In this document: piece after piece, positions 1-4,832 of the stretch
Layout of the letters: each line of letters begins with the position of its first letter
Position numbering within the stretch: the first letter of the stretch is position 1
Source: Bacillota bacterium
GTDB lineage: Bacteria > Bacillota > Bacilli > Lactobacillales > Streptococcaceae
Length of the DNA stretch: 5,003 nt
Assembly: GCA_021781855.1 (NCBI GenBank)
Contig: JAJXWC010000170.1
Coordinates: forward strand, 1 to 5,003
Reading direction: 5' to 3'
Made by a program: the position numbers and the translations under genes
Notes under the pieces: generated by a model
Databases searched by the model: none
What the model saw: only the letters and a program-made list of their open reading frames with translations
What the model was told of the DNA's origin: nothing

Positions 1-726
1 TAAAAGTCCATTGACGACCAGCTTCTGATTTTTTATCCCTAGTTCAGCCAGTTCTTTTGAGGCACGCTCGGCTTCGTAAATAGCCGATTTTTGTGGACGT
101 GTTACTAAAAGTAAAGTCGTCAAAGTACCGTCAGAAAGCGTTTTTACCGCCTGTGCGTAGCTTTCACGTTTCTCGCCTAAGCCTGAGAGCTGTCCCAAGC
201 AAGAGACACCTGTCGTGTTCTCATCCAGATAATTCGTCCAAGCTGACGGCAAAGCTAGCATGCGCAAGGTGTGTCCTGTTGGCGCAGTGTCAAAAATCAC
301 ATAGTCAAAGTCATCAGCAACTTGAGCGTTAGTCAAAAAGCCTGCAAATTCATTAAAAGCAGCGATTTCAACCGTACAAGAGCCTGAGAGCTGTTCTTCC
401 ATATTTTCAACGGCACTATCGGGTAAAATACCACGATAAGGCGCAACGACTGCCTCTTTGTACTCATCTGCCGCTGTGACGGGGTCAAAATTTGCGACTT
501 GTAGATTGGGAATTTCAGCAATCGTTTTTGGCTTATTTGTCAGCTTTGTCTGGAAAACGTCCTGCAAGTTTGAAGCAGGGTCAGTGCTGACCAACATGAC
601 TTTCTTGCCTGTGTCAGCTAACGTGACCGCTGTGGCACAGGCTGAGGTCGTTTTGCCGACCCCACCTTTACCTGTGAAAAAAAGATACTTTGTGAGCGAC
701 AGCGTTGTCGGGTCAAAAGTTTTCAT
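1..726 (-). CDS. arsA: Arsenite-stimulated efflux ATPase ArsA, N-terminal part (runs off the left edge)
   Basis: The ATG is at 726-724 and the frame stays open for 242 codons to position 1, so the C-terminus is missing. ArsA is a cytoplasmic ATPase that binds As(III)/Sb(III) and energises a membrane arsenite exporter; ArsD delivers the metalloid to it. Visible motifs are a deviant P-loop GKGGVGKTT at residues 19-27 with signature lysine K20, STDPAS at 47-52, and the ArsA signature DTAPTGHTLR at 146-155. Cys117 (in LSGSCTVEIAAF) and Cys176 (in CLGQLSG) match the positions of the metalloid-binding Cys113 and Cys172 of plasmid R773 ArsA. The start lies 14 nt beyond the arsD stop, with an AGAAAGAGAA ribosome site, so the two genes should be co-translated. 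Full-length bacterial ArsA is usually a tandem duplication of about 570-590 residues. Whether a second half, with a third metalloid cysteine, follows cannot be seen. The motifs make the family assignment firm. Confidence 0.95.
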   Translation of the reverse strand, partial: MKTFDPTTLSLTKYLFFTGKGGVGKTTSACATAVTLADTGKKVMLVSTDPASNLQDVFQTKLTNKPKTIAEIPNLQVANFDPVTAADEYKEAVVAPYRGILPDSAVENMEEQLSGSCTVEIAAFNEFAGFLTNAQVADDFDYVIFDTAPTGHTLRMLALPSAWTNYLDENTTGVSCLGQLSGLGEKRESYAQAVKTLSDGTLTTLLLVTRPQKSAIYEAERASKELAELGIKNQKLVVNGLL

Positions 727-740
727 TGATGTTCTCTTTC

Positions 741-1199
741 TTAGCAGCAGCCATTTCCGCCGCATCCGCAGCTTGGTTTTTCAGTGTTTGCTTCAGTCGT
801 AACCTTGGCTTGTGCGAGATATTTTTCCTCTTGTTCAATATAGGTTCCGCAGTTGCAATTTCCGCCACAACAAGCTTCTCCTGTTTCGGCTGCTATAATA
901 TCACAATGTTCTTTCAGCTCGGTCATCAGAGGATACGCCCCCGTTTTGACGACTTCGCCATCCACAAGCGTAATCGGCAGCACTTTTTCACCTTGTTCTT
1001 GAAGAAGTTTGAGTACTGTTTCGTTGACAACAAAAATCTGCGGATTGCTAGTTAGGTTGTAGCGATAGGCTTTGACTTCTGGTTCGTCTTTTAGTGCGTC
1101 CATCATATTCGTGATACGAAGCAGTTCCGGGTCAACGGAAGGTCCGCAAACTCCTGTGGAGCAGCACATAGCAGGTTCAAAAATTTCTAGTTTTTTCAT
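741..1199 (-). CDS. arsD: Arsenic metallochaperone ArsD with a cysteine-rich C-terminal tail
   Basis: This 152-residue protein is ArsD, a thioredoxin-fold metallochaperone that passes As(III) to ArsA and may weakly repress the operon. The diagnostic N-terminal site is present: Cys12-Cys13 and Cys18 in EPAMCCSTGVCGPSVDPEL. These are the three conserved residues that bind and transfer As(III). Residues 20-98 look like the standard ArsD core (TNMMDAL, LPITLVDGEVV, YPLMTEL). The C-terminal third has nine more cysteines: Cys99, the cluster 110/111/115/117, and a terminal cluster 144/146/151/152. R773 ArsD is 120 residues with two vicinal C-terminal pairs, so this tail is longer and richer. The gene lies 40 nt downstream of arsR and 14 nt upstream of arsA on the same strand. 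Its ribosome site is AGAAAGGAAA at 1215-1206. There is no sign of damage. Confidence 0.95.
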   Translation of the reverse strand: MKKLEIFEPAMCCSTGVCGPSVDPELLRITNMMDALKDEPEVKAYRYNLTSNPQIFVVNETVLKLLQEQGEKVLPITLVDGEVVKTGAYPLMTELKEHCDIIAAETGEACCGGNCNCGTYIEQEEKYLAQAKVTTEANTEKPSCGCGGNGCC

Positions 1200-1239
1200 G
1201 ATAAGTTTCCTTTCTGTGGCTCATACATTGATTTTTGCC

Positions 1240-1593
1240 TTAGGCAAGTGTATGGCCTGTTTCAATAGCGTTTTCAGTAGCACAATCGCAGCTTTTCTGT
1301 GCACAAGCACAATTTGAGCGTTCCGATGTGAAGAGTTCACTGCAGACCGCTTGAAAATCAGTAATAAAATCTGTGCTCAATGTGTAATGATTCCAAGTGC
1401 CTTTTTTCTCCACCTCAACGATTCCCGCTTTTTCCAGTACTTTCATGTGATGCGATAGCGCCGGCTGCGTGAAATCAAAATGAGTAAGAATGTCGCAAGC
1501 ACATAATGTACCACAAGATAACAGGTCAACAATCTTTAGACGATTCGGTTCTGCCAGAGCTTTTAGAATGAGTGACGTTTTTTCGTAGTCCAT
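1240..1593 (-). CDS. arsR: ArsR/SmtB-family arsenic-responsive repressor
   Basis: This 117-residue winged-helix repressor is the first gene of the ars operon. It should bind the palindromes just upstream and release them when As(III) or Sb(III) binds. The opening (KALAEPNRLKIVDLL, residues 11-25) is typical of the family. The metalloid-site segment TLCACDIL has Cys31 and Cys33, matching the CxC of R773 ArsR (Cys32 and Cys34). The third cysteine of that site (Cys37 in R773) is not present nearby. Helix-turn-helix recognition residues are TQPALSHHMKVLEKAGIV at 42-59, and the wing is around EKKGTWNHYTL at 62-72. An unusual second cluster, Cys95, Cys97, Cys102 and Cys104, sits in the C-terminal tail, with Cys84 before it. 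The start ATG at 1593-1591 has an AAAGGGA ribosome site. The expected transcript start near 1619 would give a leader of about 25 nt. Confidence 0.95.
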   Translation of the reverse strand: MDYEKTSLILKALAEPNRLKIVDLLSCGTLCACDILTHFDFTQPALSHHMKVLEKAGIVEVEKKGTWNHYTLSTDFITDFQAVCSELFTSERSNCACAQKSCDCATENAIETGHTLA

Positions 1594-1605
1594 CGTTTCC
1601 CTTTC

Positions 1606-1621
1606 ATAAACAATTGTTTAT
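1606..1621. promoter_or_regulatory. Putative ArsR operator 1 (perfect 16-bp palindrome over the start site)
   Basis: ATAAACAATTGTTTAT is a perfect 16-bp inverted repeat. It covers the expected transcription start (about 1619) and ends 13 bp before the arsR ATG. Its outer arms (ATAAAC/GTTTAT) are identical to those of a second palindrome 23 bp upstream, centre to centre. ArsR-family dimers bind dyads of this kind, so both are inferred to be ArsR sites. Confidence 0.7.
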
Positions 1622-1625
1622 ATTA

Positions 1626-1654
1626 AATATAAACCTTTGTTTATGTAATGTCAA
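1626..1654 (-). promoter_or_regulatory. Sigma-A promoter of the arsRDA operon
   Basis: On the minus strand a perfect -35 box TTGACA (1654-1649) is followed, after exactly 17 bp, by TATATT (1631-1626), five of six matches to the -10 consensus. Transcription should begin near 1619, leading into arsR at 1593. The strong boxes fit a promoter that depends on repression for control, and two matching palindromes overlap it. Confidence 0.8.
1629..1644. promoter_or_regulatory. Putative ArsR operator 2 (between the -35 and -10 of the ars promoter)
   Basis: ATAAACCTTTGTTTAT has 6-bp perfect arms (ATAAAC/GTTTAT) around a 4-bp centre and the same 16-bp length as operator 1. It lies mainly in the spacer between the -35 and -10 boxes and overlaps the upstream edge of the -10, so a bound repressor would directly block RNA polymerase. 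Confidence 0.65.
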
Positions 1655-1873
1655 GAAATTGACTTTCGTACTCGTTGATCGATAGAAGGTATTTAAATCA
1701 GCAAGACGCGCATTGCGTCTCTTAAAGAGACTAAAATTAATGAATATTTCATGATTGAAAACTCATACTCATTATAACCGTGCAAATTGTGCATATCATT
1801 AAACTAATTTTTTAGAATAGGGATATAGCAGAGTCTGATATTTTTACATTACTTCAACAAATTTATCAAATAG
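1655..1873. other. AT-rich intergenic DNA with no supported gene
   Basis: This stretch lies between the ars promoter and the terminator of the neighbouring unit. All open frames I checked by eye are short and lack a convincing ribosome site. It holds two overlapping inverted repeats at 1704-1731, an isolated minus-strand TATAAT at 1776-1771 without a good -35 box, and a repeated TGCA-containing motif around 1779-1793. I see no RNA gene or insertion-sequence end. Confidence 0.5.
1704..1731. repeat. Two overlapping, mutually exclusive inverted repeats
   Basis: AGACGC (1704-1709) pairs with GCGTCT (1715-1720) across a 5-nt loop. GTCTCT (1717-1722) pairs with AGAGAC (1726-1731) across a 3-nt loop. 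The two share the GTCT at 1717-1720, so in RNA only one could form at a time. No T-run follows on either strand, so neither is an intrinsic terminator. Function unknown. Confidence 0.45.
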
Positions 1874-1898
1874 AAAAAAGATGCAATCTAGCATCTTT
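1874..1898 (-). terminator. Intrinsic terminator for minus-strand transcription
   Basis: On the minus strand AAAGATGC (1898-1891), a 6-nt loop (1890-1885) and GCATCTTT (1884-1877) form a perfect 8-bp stem that runs into six consecutive T residues (1879-1874). This is a standard Rho-independent terminator. It lies about 145 nt past the stop of the P-type ATPase gene and should stop its transcript before the ars promoter. In the plus direction the stem is followed by CTCAG, so it probably works in one direction only. Confidence 0.8.
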
Positions 1899-1947
1899 CT
1901 CAGTAGTAATGCGCCTCTAGCGGTTATATTTTCATGTCGTCTTACGG

Positions 1948-1970
1948 GGGGTGATTATTATATCACACCC
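1948..1970 (-). promoter_or_regulatory. Possible extended -10 promoter within a dyad
   Basis: On the minus strand TGATATAAT (1965-1957) is a perfect extended -10 element (TG-N-TATAAT). It lies in a dyad with arms GTGAT (1951-1955) and ATCAC (1962-1966), flanked by GGG/CCC that could extend the pairing with one bulged base. There is no good -35 box at 17-18 bp. If active, transcription would start near 1950 and reach the terminator at about 1873, giving an RNA of about 75-80 nt with no meaningful reading frame. AT-rich DNA yields such matches by chance, so this is tentative. Confidence 0.3.
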
Positions 1971-2042
1971 TCTACCTAGACATTTAGTTAAAACTATTTT
2001 TCTATACTGACCCATTTACAACAGTCATTTCGCTCTGAAATA

Positions 2043-3959
2043 CTAAAAGATAATTTTAGATTTCGGCGCCCACTTGTTTTCCAATTTTTGTTTGGTGGGA
2101 AGCAATAAACGTAAAGAATTTAAAAGAACAATCAACGTACTTCCTTCATGCAATGAAACACTCATCACAATTGACATATTGCGCCACAAGCTAAAATAGA
2201 CAAGTGCTAGCACAACAAGCAATGCAAAAAAGATGTTCTCCATTACCACTTTTTTCAGACGTTTGGACGTTCGATGTGCGCTGCTCAAGTTAGACAAATC
2301 ATTTTTCATCAGTACCATATCAGCCGTTTCAATCGCAACAGCCGTGCCTTCTCCCATTGCTATTCCTATGTCAGCCGTTGCTAAGGCTGGCGCATCATTC
2401 ACTCCATCACCCACCATAGCAATCATTCCATATTGTTTTTTCTTTTCAGAAATAATTTCAGCCTTTTGCTCTGGCATAACATCGGCAACAACAGAACTAA
2501 TTCCTAACTTCTGACCAATCGCCTGACCTGTAAGTTTCGCATCTCCCGTAATCATGATGGTTTCAATGACTTCTTTCTGAAGATATTGAAGGGCAGAAAT
2601 AGCCGTTGCTTGAGGTATATCCTGAATTGCAATCAGTCCAATTACTTGCTGATTTATTCCTACAAAAACGACGGTCTTTCCTTCTCTTTCTAATTTTTCC
2701 TTACTTGTCTGCCACTTTTGCCCCACTTCGACAAATGTATCGGGTTTTGAAATTTGGATTTGCTTTCCCTTATAGTTTGCAACAAGCCCTCTTCCTAACT
2801 GATTTTCCACTTCTAAATGAAGTTTATTGTCTTGATGGTCAAACGCAGAGACAATCGCATTTGCTAGGGGATGATTGCTTTGCCTTTCCATCGCAACAAT
2901 CACCTCTCTGAGCTCAGCATTATCATTTTCAAACTCAAAATCAACCACTTTAGGCTTGCCTTCTGTCAAAGTTCCTGTTTTGTCAAAAGCAACCGCCTTA
3001 ACCTTGCTAAAGTTAGAAAGAAAGCTTCCTCCTTTAAGTAAAACTCCTTGGCGGGCTAAAGTAGAAATTCCTGCTAAAGTTGCAGGAACTGCCGCAACAG
3101 CAAGAGCACAAGGTGAAGAGGAAACTAAGAAAACCAAACTACGAGAAAAACTTTCAAACCAAGTCCACTGGAAAAGAAAAGGAGTGCTAATCAAAATAAG
3201 CCCAAAAAGCACTAAAATCGTATTAACGTAAATAGGCTCAAACTTTTTTATAAAACTTGCTGTAGGAGACAGATTCGTTTGCGCTTGCTCAACCAATCTT
3301 AGAATTTTTGAAAAAACGGTATCTTCACTCCTCTTAGAAACCGTCATGATAAAGCTACTATTCCCATTGATTGTCGAACCATAGACCTCATCTCCTACGA
3401 CTTTTTCCCGAGGAATACTTTCGCCATTAATTGTTGACTCATCAATGCTTGCTCTCCCCTCAATAATGACTCCGTCTGTTGCAATTTGAGCACCGTTGAG
3501 AACTTGCAAACGGTCGCCAATCTTTAGTTGCTCAACCAAAACTGTCTCAATTTCGCCGTTTGCTTTAATCCGACGAGCCTCTCTCGGATTCAACTCAAGA
3601 AGTTTTGTGATTTCTCGTTTGCTTTTTCCTTCGACAAATTCTTCAAGAAAATGTGCACCCGCAAAGATAAAAATAAGCAATGCAGCTTCTATCGCTTCCC
3701 CTAAAAAGATTGCCCCAACTGCTGCTAAAGTCATCAAAACGTGTGTGTTGGGAGTAAATCTTTTTTTGCGTCGAGTATTCTCAACTGTATCTTCGATTCC
3801 TTCCCACACCACGTGATAACCTGAAAGAAGTGTTACTAAAATACTTATCAACTGCCTTGTCAGTGAAGAAACAGGCAAGATTAGCGCTAAAATAAATGCT
3901 CCTAATCCTAGAAAATATAAGATTGCTGCCCAGTTTCTCTCTTCTTTTCTTCCTCTCAT
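2043..3959 (-). CDS. P1B-4-type heavy-metal efflux ATPase (PfeT/ZosA/FrvA/PmtA/CoaT-like)
   Basis: This 638-residue membrane pump couples ATP hydrolysis to export of a divalent cation from the cytoplasm. It has no N-terminal HMA or cysteine-rich metal-binding domain. Hydrophobic segments lie near residues 11-30, 36-52, 73-108 (probably two), 243-263, 272-300, 575-591 and 596-620. The actuator-domain motif is INGES at 177-181, with N where P-type ATPases usually have T (TGES). The transmembrane metal site is SPC at 282-284. The catalytic domain has DKTGT at 326-330 (phosphorylated Asp326), the P1B signature His-Pro at 363-364, TGD at 471-473 and GDGVNDAP at 517-524. The last helix has HEGST at 604-608 followed by N614-S-L-R-L-L. 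SPC plus HEG(G/S)T defines the P1B-4 subgroup, whose studied members export Fe(II) or Co(II). CPC-containing Cd/Zn pumps (CadA/ZntA) differ, so a cadA label would mislead. The ribosome site GGGAGGT (3973-3967) lies 7 nt before the ATG. The exact substrate is inferred, not shown. Confidence 0.93.
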   Translation of the reverse strand: MRGRKEERNWAAILYFLGLGAFILALILPVSSLTRQLISILVTLLSGYHVVWEGIEDTVENTRRKKRFTPNTHVLMTLAAVGAIFLGEAIEAALLIFIFAGAHFLEEFVEGKSKREITKLLELNPREARRIKANGEIETVLVEQLKIGDRLQVLNGAQIATDGVIIEGRASIDESTINGESIPREKVVGDEVYGSTINGNSSFIMTVSKRSEDTVFSKILRLVEQAQTNLSPTASFIKKFEPIYVNTILVLFGLILISTPFLFQWTWFESFSRSLVFLVSSSPCALAVAAVPATLAGISTLARQGVLLKGGSFLSNFSKVKAVAFDKTGTLTEGKPKVVDFEFENDNAELREVIVAMERQSNHPLANAIVSAFDHQDNKLHLEVENQLGRGLVANYKGKQIQISKPDTFVEVGQKWQTSKEKLEREGKTVVFVGINQQVIGLIAIQDIPQATAISALQYLQKEVIETIMITGDAKLTGQAIGQKLGISSVVADVMPEQKAEIISEKKKQYGMIAMVGDGVNDAPALATADIGIAMGEGTAVAIETADMVLMKNDLSNLSSAHRTSKRLKKVVMENIFFALLVVLALVYFSLWRNMSIVMSVSLHEGSTLIVLLNSLRLLLPTKQKLENKWAPKSKIIF

Positions 3960-3995
3960 CTTCTTGACCTCCCTTTTTAAATCTACGGTTTTTTG

Positions 3996-4012
3996 TTATA
4001 CTCTAAGTATAA
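3996..4012 (+). promoter_or_regulatory. Palindrome carrying -10 boxes on both strands; possible merR promoter
   Basis: TTATACT-CTA-AGTATAA is an inverted repeat with 7-bp arms. It reads TATACT on both strands. On the minus strand this is the ATPase -10 (4011-4006). On the plus strand (3997-4002) it could be the -10 of the regulator gene, giving a leader of about 35 nt before 4044. No good plus-strand -35 box is present, only T-rich sequence around 3974-3979, so the merR promoter would be weak. Overlapping divergent promoters are common in MerR systems and allow autoregulation. Confidence 0.45.
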
Positions 4013-4036
4013 ACTATACCTTAAAGGGAAGGTCAA
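4006..4036 (-). promoter_or_regulatory. MerR-type promoter of the P1B ATPase gene (19-bp spacer)
   Basis: On the minus strand TTGACC (4036-4031) and TATACT (4011-4006) are separated by 19 bp. This overlong spacer is the hallmark of promoters that MerR proteins activate by DNA distortion. The spacer region contains the dyad ACCTT-N6-AAGGT (4018-4033) and a shorter CCTT-T-AAGG dyad (4019-4027), either of which could be the regulator's site. Transcription would start near 3999, giving a leader of about 40 nt. The arrangement agrees with the divergent MerR gene next to it. Confidence 0.75.
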
Positions 4037-4043
4037 GGATTTT

Positions 4044-4832
4044 ATGTCAATTCAAAAGTATTTAACGATTGGGCAACTGAGTCGCTATTCCGAAATCCAC
4101 GTCAAAGCACTTCGCTACTATGAAAAAATAGGGATTTTAGCACCTAATTTCGTTGATGAAACAAACAGTTACCGCTATTACTCTTTTGCTCATATCCCCT
4201 ATGTACGAATTATTAAACTCTGCGCTGACTATGACATTCCACTAAAAACTTTTAATGATTTTATCCGCACCGATGGAAAAATTGAATTGAACAAAATGAT
4301 TGAACAAGCCCAGCACTTGATTAAAATGAAACAAAAAAAGCTGCTGGAAGACCAACAATTCTTGAGCTATATTCAACAAGAAGTGGAACTCTCTCAACGT
4401 CTTCATCAGACGTCAGAAATGGTGATTGAGCAAGTCCATGAAGATTTCCTCCTTCTTTCCTACGATGGTGAATTTTTTTCTCCCTCTTACTACAATCAGA
4501 TTATTGATGCTCTCAAATTAATTGAACAAAATCATATCGAATTTTATAACCGAATCGGCTGTTATTATGATTTTTCCTCCGCCAAACCTGAGCAATACCT
4601 CGCCCTAAAAATCAAAGCCCATTCCAAAGCAACTCAGAATTTAAATATTCTTCATATTGATAAAATTTCTGCACTCGCGCGGCATATTCTTCCAGAAAAA
4701 GTGTTACCAACCCTAACACTTTTACAAACAGAGGGGATTCAGCGTTTTCTTGTTCTGGAAACTTATGAAACACCTTACAACTTTTCAAAACCTCATTTAG
4801 AATTAAGAGCCGATATTACTCCGAATTTATGA
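4044..4832 (+). CDS. MerR-family transcriptional regulator with a long C-terminal effector domain
   Basis: I chose the ATG at 4044 (262 residues), preceded by AAGGA at 4035-4039 and a further AAGGGAAGG. A TTG at 3993 is in frame but would overlap the divergent -10 region. The N-terminal MerR winged helix-turn-helix is clear: YLTIGQLSRYSEIHVKALRYYEKIG at residues 6-30, then ILAP and the wing NSYRYYS at 41-47. A charged helix at about 79-119 probably forms the dimer coiled coil. Residues about 130-262 form a separate domain, including LLSYDGEF (137-144) and LETYETPYNFSKPH (238-251). It resembles the small-molecule-binding (GyrI-like) domains of BltR/BmrR-type members, though this is from memory, not a search. 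Only Cys60 and Cys173 are present, and the Cys ligands of ZntR, MerR and CadR are absent. It diverges from the ATPase gene across a MerR-style promoter, so it is probably that gene's activator. The inducer is unknown. Confidence 0.88.
   Translation: MSIQKYLTIGQLSRYSEIHVKALRYYEKIGILAPNFVDETNSYRYYSFAHIPYVRIIKLCADYDIPLKTFNDFIRTDGKIELNKMIEQAQHLIKMKQKKLLEDQQFLSYIQQEVELSQRLHQTSEMVIEQVHEDFLLLSYDGEFFSPSYYNQIIDALKLIEQNHIEFYNRIGCYYDFSSAKPEQYLALKIKAHSKATQNLNILHIDKISALARHILPEKVLPTLTLLQTEGIQRFLVLETYETPYNFSKPHLELRADITPNL

Noticed and set aside
93..332. Plus-strand open frames across 93-1317 as genes.
   Set aside because: They are antisense to arsA, arsD and arsR, whose motifs are unmistakable, and their translations resemble no protein family.
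333..521. Minus-strand 62-codon frame inside arsA.
   Set aside because: It is out of frame with arsA, whose reading frame is continuous across the same bases with conserved motifs.
1771..1776. Minus-strand TATAAT as a second ars promoter.
   Set aside because: There is no acceptable -35 box at 16-18 bp and no TG extension. In AT-rich DNA this match is expected by chance.
2043..2059. CTAAAA-N5-TTTTAG inverted repeat at the end of the ATPase gene as a terminator.
   Set aside because: The stem is almost all A-T, lies within the coding end and has no proper T-run after it. The repeat at 1874-1898 is a far better terminator.
2233..3816. Plus-strand frames of 93-118 codons opposite the ATPase gene.
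   Set aside because: They are shadows of a conserved 638-codon gene and have no ribosome sites or recognisable products.
2043..3959. Naming the ATPase cadA (cadmium/zinc ATPase).
   Set aside because: CadA/ZntA pumps have a CPC motif and usually an N-terminal metal-binding domain. This protein has SPC and HEGST and no such domain, which fits P1B-4.
3996..4012. A PerR or Fur box, since related pumps are PerR- or Fur-controlled.
   Set aside because: The dyad has 7-3-7 spacing, whereas the PerR box is 7-1-7 (TTATAATnATTATAA), and the sequence doubles as -10 boxes. The match is not good enough.
3993..4043. TTG start giving a 279-residue MerR protein.
   Set aside because: It would place the coding start inside the divergent -10 palindrome with no ribosome site. 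The ATG at 4044 sits just before the usual MerR N-terminus.
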